A stretch of 64,000 nt of DNA from Microbacterium excoecariae. GTDB lineage: Bacteria > Actinomycetota > Actinomycetes > Actinomycetales > Microbacteriaceae. Below are positions 8,350 to 17,494 of this stretch, in pieces. The notes under the pieces were generated by a model. The model saw nothing but the letters and a program-made list of their open reading frames with translations. It did not search any database and was not told the DNA's origin. The position numbers were made by a program, and so were the translations under genes. The stretch lies in assembly GCF_011326725.1 (NCBI RefSeq), contig NZ_JAANCO010000002.1, forward strand, positions 231,376-295,375, in the 5' to 3' direction. Each line of letters begins with the position of its first letter. Position 1 is the stretch's first letter.

Positions 8350-9216
8350 ATGCCCGCGAAGAGCCAGGTGAAGTGGACGGCCGACGCCCGAACGAGCCTG
8401 CGGGCCGGCGCCGACGTGGTCCTCGCGAACGGGGACCCGCGGTCCACCCCCGGGTACGCCGGCGATAAGCGCGACGGCCAGGCCGACCTGCGCGCGGGCC
8501 TGCACCACCTCGCCGACCTGCAGGAGCGCCTCTACGCGGCGCGCACGGAGGGATCCGGCGACGGCGTGCTCCTCGTCCTCCAGGGCATGGACTCGGCCGG
8601 CAAGGGCGGGATCGTGCGCCACGTCGTGGGCGGGGTGGACCCGCAGGGCGTCGAGCTCGCGTCTTTCCAGGCCCCGACGGCCGAGGAGCGCGCCCACGAC
8701 TTCCTCTGGCGGGTGGAGAAGCGCGTGCCGCGGCCGGGCTATATCGGGGTCTTCGATCGCTCGCACTACGAGGACGTGCTGGTCGGGCTCGTGCGCCAGC
8801 TCGCCCCGCCGGAGGAGATCGAGCGGCGCTACGGTGCGATCGTCGACTTCGAGCGGCGGCTCGCCGACCGCGGCACGCGGATCGTCAAGGTCTTCCTCCA
8901 CCTCTCCTACGACGAGCAGGGCGAACGGCTCTCGGAGCGGCTCGAGCGGCCCGAGAAGTACTGGAAGTACGCGCCGAGCGACGTCGATGCCCGCCAGCGG
9001 TGGGCCCCCTACCAGGACGCGTACCAGGTGGCGATCCGCCGCACCTCGACCGACGTCGCCCCCTGGTACGTCGTGCCGGCCGACCGCAAGTGGTTCGCGC
9101 GGCTCGCGGTGCAGGCGCTCCTGCTCGAGACGCTGGAGGACATCGCCCCCACCTGGCCGCCGGCGCGCTTCGACGTCGCACACGAGAAGGCGCGGCTCGC
9201 CGAGACAATGGGATAG
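8350..9216 (+). CDS. PPK2-family polyphosphate kinase
   Basis: A 288-residue PPK2-type enzyme that moves phosphate between polyphosphate and nucleotides. It has the family Walker A GMDSAGKGG near residue 80, the Walker B-like FDRSHYEDVL near 138, and the basic lid segment ERPEKYWKYAPSD. The ATG at 8350 is preceded by no strong ribosome site, but the downstream sequence fits the family from its start. The length fits class I PPK2, which favours nucleoside diphosphate to triphosphate; the class is inferred. Confidence 0.9.
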   Translation: MPAKSQVKWTADARTSLRAGADVVLANGDPRSTPGYAGDKRDGQADLRAGLHHLADLQERLYAARTEGSGDGVLLVLQGMDSAGKGGIVRHVVGGVDPQGVELASFQAPTAEERAHDFLWRVEKRVPRPGYIGVFDRSHYEDVLVGLVRQLAPPEEIERRYGAIVDFERRLADRGTRIVKVFLHLSYDEQGERLSERLERPEKYWKYAPSDVDARQRWAPYQDAYQVAIRRTSTDVAPWYVVPADRKWFARLAVQALLLETLEDIAPTWPPARFDVAHEKARLAETMG

Positions 9217-9225
9217 CGTTTTCCC

Positions 9226-10338
9226 ATGCACCCGTCACGCCGCATCGTCGTCGCCCCCGACAGCTTCAAGGGATCCGTCACGGCCGCCGACGCCGCCGCC
9301 GCGATCGCCGCGGGGTGGGCCGCGGCCGCGCCGGGCGACGTCCTGACCCTCCGCCCCATGGCCGACGGGGGCGAGGGCACGCTCGACGCATTCGCCCAGG
9401 CGGTGCCGGGGGCGGAGCGGATCCCCGTGCGCGTGACGGGGCCGGCCGGATCCGCCGTGTCCGCCTCCTGGCTCCGGCTGCCCGCGACCGACGAGCATCC
9501 CGGCGGCACGGGCGTCGTGGAGCTCGCGGGCACGTCGGGCATCGAGCTGCTCGGGGACGCGCGCCGCCCGCTCGAGGCGTCGACGCTCGGATTCGGGCAG
9601 GCGATCGCGGCCGCCCTCGACGCCGGGGTGTCGCGGCTTGTCGTGGGCATCGGCTCGAGCGCCTCGACCGACGGCGGCGTGGGGCTCCTCACCGCGCTCG
9701 GCGCGCGCTTCCTCGCGGCCTCCGGTGCGCCGGTCGCGCCCGGCGCGGCGGGCCTGGCGGACATTGACCGGGCGCAGCTCGACGGCCTCCGCCCCCTCCC
9801 GGCGGGCGGGGTGACGGTCCTCAGCGACGTCACGAACCCGCTCACGGGGCCCTCGGGCGCGGCCGCCATCTTCGGGCCGCAGAAGGGCCTCGCGGGCGAC
9901 GAGATCGCCGCGGCGGACGCGGCGCTCGGGCGCCTCGCGCGGATCCTCGGGGCCGAGGCCGTCGCGGCCGAGCCCGGCGCCGGCGCCGCGGGCGGGGCGG
10001 GTTTCGCGCTCCGGGTGTGGGGCGCGCGCCTCGTGCCGGGATCCGCCTGGATCGCCGACCTCACGGGCCTTGTCGACGCCATCGGATCCGCCGACCTCGT
10101 CATCACGGGGGAGGGGCGCTTCGACGGGCAGTCGGCCGCGGGCAAGGCGCCCGCCCACGTCGCCGAGCTCGCGCGCGCCGCGGGCGTGCCGACCCTCCTC
10201 ATCGCGGGGGCGATCGACGGCGACACGGCGGGCTTTGCCGGATCCGCCTCCCTCACCGAGATCGCGGGCGGCGCCGCGGCCGCCATGGGCGATCCCGCCC
10301 GCTGGCTCCGCGCCGCCGCCGCCCGACTCGCCGGCTGA
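9226..10338 (+). CDS. Glycerate kinase (GlxK/GarK family)
   Basis: A 370-residue type-II glycerate kinase phosphorylating D-glycerate with ATP. The N-terminus RIVVAPDSFKGSVTA and the downstream PMADGGEGTLDAF, GIGSSASTDGGVG and ITGEGRFDGQSAAGK are hallmark family motifs. The ATG at 9226 lies 10 bases after the PPK2 stop. No glyoxylate or glucarate pathway genes are adjacent, so which pathway feeds it is unclear. Confidence 0.93.
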   Translation: MHPSRRIVVAPDSFKGSVTAADAAAAIAAGWAAAAPGDVLTLRPMADGGEGTLDAFAQAVPGAERIPVRVTGPAGSAVSASWLRLPATDEHPGGTGVVELAGTSGIELLGDARRPLEASTLGFGQAIAAALDAGVSRLVVGIGSSASTDGGVGLLTALGARFLAASGAPVAPGAAGLADIDRAQLDGLRPLPAGGVTVLSDVTNPLTGPSGAAAIFGPQKGLAGDEIAAADAALGRLARILGAEAVAAEPGAGAAGGAGFALRVWGARLVPGSAWIADLTGLVDAIGSADLVITGEGRFDGQSAAGKAPAHVAELARAAGVPTLLIAGAIDGDTAGFAGSASLTEIAGGAAAAMGDPARWLRAAAARLAG

Positions 10339-10375
10339 TCCGTTCGTTCGCCCGCCCGGCGCCGCCGCCGCACCC

Positions 10376-10457
10376 ACACAACGCAGTCAATACCCACCCC
10401 GGCCGACGAACTTCCGCGGATCCGGGCCCACCGCGCCGAAAGTTGACTGCGTTGTGT
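10376..10457. repeat. 15-bp inverted repeat with structured 52-base loop
   Basis: ACACAACGCAGTCAA at 10376-10390 is matched perfectly by its complement at 10443-10457. The loop contains a further partial hairpin (AACTTCCGCGG against CCGCGCCGAAAGTT). It lies between the convergent glycerate kinase and isochorismate synthase genes. It could be a two-way transcription terminator or a small MITE-like element; its AT-richer arms differ from the flanks. Confidence 0.65.
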
Positions 10458-10513
10458 TGCCCGAAAGGGGCGGGGTGCCCCGCGGAGGTCGCCGCCAGCC
10501 CGACCCGACGGCG

Positions 10514-11776
10514 CTACGCCAGCGCGTCGACGATGGGGCGGAACTTCACGCGCGTCTCGAGCAGCTCCGCCTCGGGGACGGACCCGGCGACGATGCCGCC
10601 GCCCGCGTGCGCCGTCACGGACCGGGTCGGCCCGCCGTCCGGCACGGGCCCGAACTGCGCCCCGCGCAGCGCGATGGCCCACTCGCCGTCCCCGTCGCCG
10701 TCGATCCACCCGACGGGCCCCGCGTAGCGCCCGCGGTCGAACGGCTCGATGCGGCGGATCGCGGCGCGCGCGGCCGCGGTCGGTGTCCCCGCCACCGCCG
10801 CGGTCGGGTGCAGCGCCCGCACCATGTCGAGGGCGGAGGCGCCGCCCGACAGCTCGCCGCGCACGTCGGTCGCGAGGTGCCAGAGGTTCGGCAGCTCGAG
10901 GGTGAACGGATCCCGCGGCGCCTCGAGCGCCGAGGTGTGCGGCCCGAGCGCGGCCAGGACGCTCTCGACCGCGAACGCGTGCTCCGCGCGGTCCTTGGGG
11001 CTCGTGGACAGCTCGAACGGCACGGAGTCGTCCTCGGCCGGGTTGGCCCCGCGCGGCCGCGTGCCGGCGAGCACGCGCGCCGTGACGGATCCGTCCCGCA
11101 CCGTCACGAGCGTCTCGGGGCTCGCCCCGACGACCCCGTCGACCGCGTAGGTCCACGTGTCGGGGTAGTCCGCCGCGAGCGCGCGCACGAGGCGGCGCAG
11201 GTCGGCGTGCGCGGGGATCGTCCCGACCAGGTCGCGCGCGACGACGACCTTCGACACCTCGCCCTCCTGGATCGCCGCGAGCGCGTCGCGGACGGCGCGC
11301 TCGTGCGCCTCGGGATCCATCCGGCCAGGCCCGAGCGTCGCGGACCAGGACGGCCCGAGCGGCTGGGGGAGCGGATCCGCCAGCTCGCCCGCGCGCCCGT
11401 CGATGCGGATCCGCGTGATCCAGGCGCGCCCCGCCCGTCGCCCGATGATCGTCGACGGCACGATGAGGGTGGACGGCGCGGCCGAGTCGTCGTCGAACGC
11501 GAGCGCCGCGAAGCCCACGAGGCCCGTGCCCGCGAGGCGCACCTCATCGTCGACGTCCGTGGCCTGGGAGATCGCGCGCCACAGGTCGGCGAGCGCCGCG
11601 ATACGGCCGTCCTCGGCGACGTCGATGTGGAGCAGGTCCGGCCCCGCGGCGACCATGCCCTCGCCCCGGCGGGCCCACACGAGCGGATCCGCCCGGTCGG
11701 CGTACAGCAGCGTGTCCTCGGGGGCGATCTCGCGCGTCGTGGCGACGAGGCGGGGGAGCGAGAGCGGTTCGGTCAC
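10514..11776 (-). CDS. menF: Isochorismate synthase
   Basis: A 420-residue chorismate-utilising enzyme that makes isochorismate, the first step toward menaquinone. The C-terminal catalytic domain has SKVVVARDL with the key lysine, LAGTRPRGANPAED, HPTAAVAGTP and RYAGPVGWIDGDGDGEW, as in MenF/EntC. I chose the GTG at 11776, which puts the start at VTEPLSLPRLV; an ATG 33 bases upstream (11809) would add 11 residues. Siderophore-type isochorismate synthases look similar, but the surrounding men genes favour MenF. Confidence 0.9.
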   Translation of the reverse strand: MTEPLSLPRLVATTREIAPEDTLLYADRADPLVWARRGEGMVAAGPDLLHIDVAEDGRIAALADLWRAISQATDVDDEVRLAGTGLVGFAALAFDDDSAAPSTLIVPSTIIGRRAGRAWITRIRIDGRAGELADPLPQPLGPSWSATLGPGRMDPEAHERAVRDALAAIQEGEVSKVVVARDLVGTIPAHADLRRLVRALAADYPDTWTYAVDGVVGASPETLVTVRDGSVTARVLAGTRPRGANPAEDDSVPFELSTSPKDRAEHAFAVESVLAALGPHTSALEAPRDPFTLELPNLWHLATDVRGELSGGASALDMVRALHPTAAVAGTPTAAARAAIRRIEPFDRGRYAGPVGWIDGDGDGEWAIALRGAQFGPVPDGGPTRSVTAHAGGGIVAGSVPEAELLETRVKFRPIVDALA

Positions 11777-11844
11777 ATCCCCGATCCTAGGGAGGAGCGG
11801 GTTCATTCCGCCTGGGAGCGGGCGCGGCGGCATATGGTCGAGGG

Positions 11845-12399
11845 ATGACCACGCAGGCCCCTCCCGGAACCCGGCTCCACATCAACTGGCGCAAGTGGGA
11901 CGGCGGGCCGCACTGGGTGCACGACGTGGTCTACCTCGGTCGCGACGAGTGGGGCGCGTGGTTCGGGCAGCGCCCGGGCTGGCGCAGCCACCGCCCCGGC
12001 CGCGACACGCTGCTGAAGGCGTCGTGCGTCATGCTGCTGCCGGATCCTGCGCCGGGCAGCGACCACGGCGCGGAGTGGCTGCTCACGGTCAACGCGCCGC
12101 CGCAGCGCACGCGCATCTACATCGACATCGCGTGGGACGTGCGGTGGGACGGGGCGGAGCCCACCGCGATCGACATGGACCTCGACGTCGTGCGCCGCAC
12201 GGACGCGCGCGGCGTCTACATCGACGACGAGGACGAGTGGGAGGAGCACCGGGTCGAGTACGGCTACCCGCTGCATGTCGTCAACCGCCTCGAGAAGATC
12301 ACCCCCGAGATCCGGGACCGCGTCATCGCCCGCGAGGCGCCCTTCAACGAGGAGACGACGCACCCGTGGTTCGAGGTCCTCGCGCAGCTGGATCTCTGA
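11845..12399 (+). CDS. DUF402 domain protein
   Basis: A 184-residue protein with the DUF402 core: [13 protein letters not shown] followed by IDMDLDVV and [12 protein letters not shown], the acidic beta-strand pattern of this family. Known relatives include FomD-like nucleotide diphosphatases and the YgaC/YgaB group, so a nucleotide- or RNA-related hydrolase is possible, but no function can be assigned here. The ATG at 11845 diverges from menF, and menG begins 28 bases downstream, so it may be the first gene of a menG-hepT transcription unit. Confidence 0.8.
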   Translation: MTTQAPPGTRLHINWRKWDGGPHWVHDVVYLGRDEWGAWFGQRPGWRSHRPGRDTLLKASCVMLLPDPAPGSDHGAEWLLTVNAPPQRTRIYIDIAWDVRWDGAEPTAIDMDLDVVRRTDARGVYIDDEDEWEEHRVEYGYPLHVVNRLEKITPEIRDRVIAREAPFNEETTHPWFEVLAQLDL

Positions 12400-12427
12400 G
12401 GCAGCCGGCCGCCGTAGAATCCCAGAC

Positions 12428-13150
12428 GTGACTTCCTCGCGCGCAGACCTCAGCAAGGATCCGCGGACCGTCAGCGGCATGTTCGACCAGGTCGCGAAGC
12501 GGTACGACCTGACGAACGTGGCGATGACCTTCGGGCTCGACGCCCTCTGGCGCCGCGCCACGACCGCCGCGGTCGCGCCGGAGCCGGGGGAGCGGATCCT
12601 GGACCTCGCCGCCGGCACGTGCCGCTCGTCGCTGTCCCTCGCCCGCTCGGGCGCGGAGGTCGTCGCGGCCGACTTCTCGCCCGGCATGCTCGCCGAGGGG
12701 CGCCGCCGCTACGGCGACGTGCGCGGCCTGAGCTTCGTCGAGGCCGACGCGACCGACCTGCCCTTCGGCGACGCGGAGTTCGACGCCGTGACGATGTCGT
12801 ACGGCCTCCGCAACGTGAACGACCCCAAGCGCGCGCTCCGGGAGCTCCTCCGCGTGACGAAGCCCGGCGGGCGCGTCGTGATCAACGAGTTCTCGACCCC
12901 GCCGAACGCGGCCTTCCGTGCGCTGTACCGCTTCTACAACGACCGCGTGCTGCCGCGGGTCGCGCGCCTCGTGGGCTCCAACGGCGACGCGTACGACTAC
13001 CTGAACGAGTCGATCCAGGCGTGGCCCGACCAGGCGACGCTCGCCGCGTGGATGCGCGAGGCGGGGTGGACGGGCGTCGAGCACCGCAACCTCACGGGCG
13101 GGATCGTCGCGCTGCACCGCGCGCGGAAGGCGGGCGACGCCGCCGCGTGA
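12428..13150 (+). CDS. menG: Demethylmenaquinone methyltransferase
   Basis: A 240-residue class I SAM methyltransferase (UbiE/MenG) carrying out the last step of menaquinone synthesis. Motif I is [15 protein letters not shown], with the family signatures [13 protein letters not shown] near the N-terminus, [10 protein letters not shown] and NEFSTPP. Most UbiE proteins have AGGTGD or AAGTGD in motif I; here it is AAGTCR. The start is GTG at 12428. It is followed 43 bases later by the polyprenyl diphosphate synthase. Confidence 0.93.
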   Translation: MTSSRADLSKDPRTVSGMFDQVAKRYDLTNVAMTFGLDALWRRATTAAVAPEPGERILDLAAGTCRSSLSLARSGAEVVAADFSPGMLAEGRRRYGDVRGLSFVEADATDLPFGDAEFDAVTMSYGLRNVNDPKRALRELLRVTKPGGRVVINEFSTPPNAAFRALYRFYNDRVLPRVARLVGSNGDAYDYLNESIQAWPDQATLAAWMREAGWTGVEHRNLTGGIVALHRARKAGDAAA

Positions 13151-13193
13151 CACGGGGCGTCACAGCACCCCGGGCCGCGGGTAGGCTGGTCGG

Positions 13194-14255
13194 GTGACTT
13201 CGAGCCCCGCAGCGACGGGCTCGCAACTGGCGAGCCGATTCGGTCTGAGCGACCGCGTATTCGTCGGGCCCCGCGCCCGGCGCCTCGCGGAGACCCTCGA
13301 AACGGGCCTCGAGGCGGTGGAGGCGGCGATCGCCGCCGAGCTCGGATCCGCAGATCCGCTCGTCGACGCCATGAGCCGCTACCTGTACGAGGCGGGCGGC
13401 AAGCGCGTGCGCCCCATGCTCGTGCTCCTCACGGCCGAGCTCGGGGACGGCATGACCGACGCCGTGCGCGATGCGGCCGTGGCCCTCGAGCTCATGCACA
13501 TCGGCTCGCTCTACCACGACGACGTCATGGACGGCGCCGACCGCCGCCGCGGCGTCCCCGCCGCGCACAAGGTGTGGGACAACTCCACGGCGATCCTCGC
13601 GGGCGACCTCCTGCTCGCGCGCGCCAGTCGGGTCATGGGGCGCCACGGCGCCGACGCCGTCGACCTGCAGAGCGAGACGTTCGAGCGCCTCGTGATGGGC
13701 CAGCTCCACGAGACGGTCGGGCCCGCCGAGGGCGACGACCCCATCGACTTCTACATCCAGGTCCTCGCCGACAAGACCGGATCCCTCATCGCCGCCGCCG
13801 CGCAGGCCGGCGCCCACTTCTCGGGCGCCACGCGCGACCACCGCGAGGCGCTCAAGGTCTACGGCGAGAAGGTCGGCGTCGCGTTCCAGCTCGCCGACGA
13901 CGTGATCGACCTCTCGGCAAGCCCCGGAGACACGGGCAAGGTGCCGGGCACCGACCTGCGCGCCGGCGTCGTGACGATGCCGTACCTGCTGCTCCAGGCG
14001 AGCACGGATCCGCGAGACCGCGACCTGACGCGCCGCATCGACGAGGGCGTGGAGCGGATCCGCGAGGGCGCGGATCCGGCGATCCTCGACGCCGAACTCG
14101 CCGAGCTGCGGGACCACGCCGTGACGGCCCGGACGCACGAGCTCGCGATGAGCTGGACGAACGAGGCGGTCGACGCCCTGTCCGACCTGCCGCGCGGCAC
14201 GGTGCGCGAGGCGCTGACCCGCTTCGCGCGGCAGCTGGCCGATCGCTCGAGCTGA
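13194..14255 (+). CDS. Polyprenyl diphosphate synthase (menaquinone side chain)
   Basis: A 353-residue trans-prenyltransferase. GGKRVRPMLVLL is the substrate-binding head, the first aspartate-rich motif is DDVMDGADRRRG, and the second is QLADDVIDLS. It extends isoprenoid diphosphates to the long chain that MenA attaches. The residues that set chain length cannot be judged by eye; its place after menG suggests the menaquinone tail. The start is GTG at 13194. Confidence 0.92.
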   Translation: MTSSPAATGSQLASRFGLSDRVFVGPRARRLAETLETGLEAVEAAIAAELGSADPLVDAMSRYLYEAGGKRVRPMLVLLTAELGDGMTDAVRDAAVALELMHIGSLYHDDVMDGADRRRGVPAAHKVWDNSTAILAGDLLLARASRVMGRHGADAVDLQSETFERLVMGQLHETVGPAEGDDPIDFYIQVLADKTGSLIAAAAQAGAHFSGATRDHREALKVYGEKVGVAFQLADDVIDLSASPGDTGKVPGTDLRAGVVTMPYLLLQASTDPRDRDLTRRIDEGVERIREGADPAILDAELAELRDHAVTARTHELAMSWTNEAVDALSDLPRGTVREALTRFARQLADRSS

Positions 14256-14293
14256 CGCTCGAACCCGCCCCTGAAGAGAAAGTTCCGCACCAC

Positions 14294-15667
14294 ATGACCA
14301 AGCTTCGTCTTGCCATCGTCGGCGCCGGCCCCGCCGGAATCTACGCGGCCGACATCCTCCTCAAGACCGAGCGCAGCTTCGACGTGTCGATCGACCTGTT
14401 CGAGCACCTCCCCGCTCCCTACGGCCTCGTGCGCTACGGCGTCGCCCCCGACCACCCGCGCATCAAGGGCGTCGTGAACGCGCTGCGCGACGTGCTGGAC
14501 CGCGGCGACATCCGGATCTTCGGCAACGTCCGCTTCGGCGAGGACATCACGCTGGACGACCTGAAGAAGCACTACCACGCGGTGATCTTCTCGACGGGCG
14601 CCGTGCGCGACGCGGAGCTCGACATCCCCGGCATCGATGCGGGCGAGTCCTACGGCGCGGCCGACTTCGTCAGCTGGTACGACGGGCACCCCGACGTGCC
14701 GCGCACGTGGCCGCTCACGGCCGCGCACGTCGGCATGATCGGCAACGGCAACGTCGCGCTCGACGCGGCGCGGGTCCTCGCCAAGCACGCCGACGACCTG
14801 CTGCCGACGGAGATCCCCGACAACGTCTACGAGATCCTCAAGGCCTCGCCCGTCACCGACGTGCACGTGTTCGGCCGCCGCGGGCCCGCGCAGGTGAAGT
14901 TCACGCCGCTCGAGCTGCGCGAGCTCGGCGAGCTGAACGACGTCGACATGGTCGTCTACGACGAGGACTTCGACTACGACGAGGCGTCGAAGGACGCGAT
15001 CGCGACGAACAAGCAGGTCAAGGTCATCGACCGCGTGCTGCAGAAGTGGCGCGAGCTGCCGAGCGCGAACGGCGCGGGCGGCGAGGCGTCGCGCCGCCTC
15101 CACCTGCACTTCTGGGCCAAGCCCGTCGAGGTGAAAAAGGACGCCGACGGCAACGTCGCGTCGCTCGTCTACGAGCGCACAAAGGCCGACGGCGCTGGCG
15201 GCGTCGTGGGCACGGGCGAGATGCGGGAGATCCCGCTCGGCCAGCTCTACCGGGCGATCGGATACTTCGGATCCCCGCTGCCCGGCGTGCCGTTCGACGA
15301 GCGCCACGGCGTGATCCCGAACCACGAGGGCCAGGTGCTCGCCGAGGACTCGAACGACATCCTCCCGGGCGTCTACGCGACGGGCTGGATCAAGCGCGGC
15401 CCCGTGGGCCTCATCGGGCACACGAAGAGCGACGCCATGGAGACGGTCACGCACCTCGTAAACGACCAGGGCTCGTGGTGGCGGCCGGAGGATCCGTCGG
15501 AGGAGGCGATCGACCAGCTCCTCACCGAGCGGGGCGTGGCCTGGACCGACCTCGAGGGCTGGCACCGCCTCGACTCCCACGAGATGTCGCTCGGCGAGGC
15601 CGAGGGCCGCGAGCGCATCAAGGTCGTCCCCCGCGACGAGATGATCGCGGTCTCCCGGGGCGAGTAA
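14294..15667 (+). CDS. Ferredoxin/adrenodoxin-type NADP reductase (FprA-like)
   Basis: A 457-residue flavoprotein of the FprA/adrenodoxin-reductase family that passes electrons between NADPH and ferredoxin. The FAD-binding GAGPAGIYAADILL is at the N-terminus, followed by PAPYGLVRYGVAPDHP, the NADP-binding GNGNVALDAARVLA and GRRGPAQVKFTPLEL, and the C-terminal GWIKRGPVGLIGHTKSDA. All are diagnostic. The ATG at 14294 follows GAAGAGAAAG. It ends at a 66-bp palindrome shared with the convergent helicase gene. Confidence 0.94.
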   Translation: MTKLRLAIVGAGPAGIYAADILLKTERSFDVSIDLFEHLPAPYGLVRYGVAPDHPRIKGVVNALRDVLDRGDIRIFGNVRFGEDITLDDLKKHYHAVIFSTGAVRDAELDIPGIDAGESYGAADFVSWYDGHPDVPRTWPLTAAHVGMIGNGNVALDAARVLAKHADDLLPTEIPDNVYEILKASPVTDVHVFGRRGPAQVKFTPLELRELGELNDVDMVVYDEDFDYDEASKDAIATNKQVKVIDRVLQKWRELPSANGAGGEASRRLHLHFWAKPVEVKKDADGNVASLVYERTKADGAGGVVGTGEMREIPLGQLYRAIGYFGSPLPGVPFDERHGVIPNHEGQVLAEDSNDILPGVYATGWIKRGPVGLIGHTKSDAMETVTHLVNDQGSWWRPEDPSEEAIDQLLTERGVAWTDLEGWHRLDSHEMSLGEAEGRERIKVVPRDEMIAVSRGE

Positions 15668-15673
15668 CCCCCT

Positions 15674-15739
15674 AAGTCCACAATTCTCCGGCAATTCTCC
15701 ACGGTATACCGTGGAGAATTGCCGGAGAATTGTGGACTT
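15674..15739. terminator. 66-bp perfect palindrome between convergent genes
   Basis: Two 33-base arms are exactly complementary with no loop; the centre is GTATAC at 15704-15709. Each arm contains CAATTCTCC twice. It begins 6 bases after the fprA stop and ends 23 bases before the helicase stop. As RNA it would form a very long hairpin from either strand, so a bidirectional terminator is likely. It is more AT-rich than its surroundings, and perfect palindromes this long are rare in plain terminators. Confidence 0.7.
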
Positions 15740-15762
15740 GCGGCGCGGGAGCGCGGGCGGGG

Positions 15763-17286
15763 TTAGCGGGCGCTCGCGCGGCGGTGGCGGCGCTGGCCGC
15801 CCGCCGGGGCCGCGCCCTGGCGCTGGCCGGACTGGCCGGCGCCCGCGTGACCGCTGCCGGGGCGACCGCTGCCGCCCTGGCGCGCGCCGGAGCCCGACGC
15901 GCCCTGCGCTCCGCCGCCCTGGCCGCGTCCGCCGCCCTGGCCGCTGCGTCCGCCGCCCTGGCCGCGGCCGCCCTGGCCGTTCTCGGCGCCGCGGGCCTCG
16001 CGCGCGGCGCGCTTGCGCTGCGCGTTGGCGCCCTGCGAGCGGCCGCCGCCGGTCTGCCCCGCGGCGGGGGCGTTGCCGGATCCGGGCCCGCCCGCGACGG
16101 GCGCGACGTGCGCGGCGCGCTCGCCGACGAGCTCGACGACCTCGGGGCTCTCCGCCGTCACCACCCGGGGCTTCGCCTGGATGCCCGCGCGGCGCAGGAG
16201 CTGCTTCGCGTCGGCGCGCTGCGACGGCAGGAGGATCGTGACGACGTCGCCCGACGCGCCGGCGCGGGCCGTGCGGCCCGAGCGGTGCAGGTACGCCTTG
16301 TGGTCGGCGGGCGGATCCATGTGCACGACGAGGTCGATGCCGTCCACGTGCACGCCGCGCGCCGCGACGTCGGTCGCGACGAGCACCTTGACGCTGCCGT
16401 CGGCGAGCGCGGCGAGGTTCCGGTCGCGCGCGTTCTGCGAGAGGTTGCCCTGCAGGTCGACGGCCGGGATCCCCGACGCCGTCAGCTGCTTCGCGAGCCG
16501 CTTGGCCTGGTGCTTCGTGCGCGAGAAGAGGATCCGCTTCGAGGTGCCCGAGGCGAGCGCGCGGATGAGCGCGGTGCGCTCCTCCGCCGTCTCGACCTCG
16601 TAGACGTGGTGCGTCATGTCGGGCACGGGCGAGGAGGCCGAGTCGATCGAGTGGCTCACGGGATCCGACAGGAAGCGCTTCGCGAGCTTGTCGACGCCGT
16701 TGTCCAGCGTCGCGGAGAACAGCAGGCGCTGCCCGCCCGCGGGCGTCTGGGACAGCAGGCGCGTCACGCCCGGCAGGAACCCGAGGTCGGCCATGTGGTC
16801 GGCCTCGTCGAGCACCGTGATCGCGACGCGGGAGAGCGAGACGACCTTCTGGCCGATGAGGTCCTCGAGGCGGCCGGGGCAGGCCACGACGATGTCGACG
16901 CCGCGGCGGAACGCGGCCTCCTGCGGCTTCTGCGAGACGCCGCCGAACACGGTCGTGACGGTGAGGTTCGCGGCGGCCGCGAGCGGCGTGACGACGTTCG
17001 CGATCTGCGTCGCGAGCTCGCGCGTCGGCGCGAGCACGAGGGCGACGGGGGAGCCGGGGCGGCCCGTCAGCGACCCCGCCGCGAGGCGCGCCACGAGCGG
17101 GATCGCGAAGGCGAGGGTCTTGCCGGATCCGGTCTTGCCGCGGCCGAGGACGTCGCGGCCCGCGAGCGTCGAGGGCAGCGTCTCCTGCTGGATCGGGAAG
17201 GGGGTCGGGCGGCCCTCGGCGACGAGCGCGTCGCAGAGGAAGCCGGGAACGCCGAGGTCGGCGAAGGACGGGGAGGCAGATGTCAT
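15763..17286 (-). CDS. DEAD-box ATP-dependent RNA helicase
   Basis: A 507-residue RhlE/CshA-like helicase. The Q motif region is PTPFPIQQETL, motif I GKTGSGKT, motif II DEADHM, motif III SATLD and motif VI HRSGRTARAG. The last ~110 residues form a Gly/Arg/Gln-rich tail (GGRGQGGG-type repeats ending in RRHRRASAR), which probably binds RNA without sequence preference. The ATG at 17286 is preceded by a ~200-base leader. Likely roles are ribosome assembly or RNA decay. Confidence 0.92.
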   Translation of the reverse strand: MTSASPSFADLGVPGFLCDALVAEGRPTPFPIQQETLPSTLAGRDVLGRGKTGSGKTLAFAIPLVARLAAGSLTGRPGSPVALVLAPTRELATQIANVVTPLAAAANLTVTTVFGGVSQKPQEAAFRRGVDIVVACPGRLEDLIGQKVVSLSRVAITVLDEADHMADLGFLPGVTRLLSQTPAGGQRLLFSATLDNGVDKLAKRFLSDPVSHSIDSASSPVPDMTHHVYEVETAEERTALIRALASGTSKRILFSRTKHQAKRLAKQLTASGIPAVDLQGNLSQNARDRNLAALADGSVKVLVATDVAARGVHVDGIDLVVHMDPPADHKAYLHRSGRTARAGASGDVVTILLPSQRADAKQLLRRAGIQAKPRVVTAESPEVVELVGERAAHVAPVAGGPGSGNAPAAGQTGGGRSQGANAQRKRAAREARGAENGQGGRGQGGGRSGQGGGRGQGGGAQGASGSGARQGGSGRPGSGHAGAGQSGQRQGAAPAGGQRRHRRASAR

Positions 17287-17494
17287 GAGTGTCTCTCGAT
17301 GGGCACCGCGGATCCGCCTCCTGCGCGGGCGCGCGAAGGGGACGAGGGCGACGATGCGGGGGCGAAAGCGGCGGATGCCGAATCGTGTTCGCCACGGAAG
17401 ATTGCGGGCCGAGCGAGGTGCTCAGGTCAGCCGCGACGACGGGCGCGGACGCGTCTCGCGCCCAAGGCCCGCATTCATCCTACCGGATGGGCCG

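Noticed and set aside
13859..17395. Very long open frame on the minus strand across hepT, fprA and the helicase
   Set aside because: It is antisense to hepT and fprA, and overlaps the helicase in another frame. Its translation is Arg/Ala/Gly/Pro-rich with no motif, a usual artefact of high-GC codon bias.
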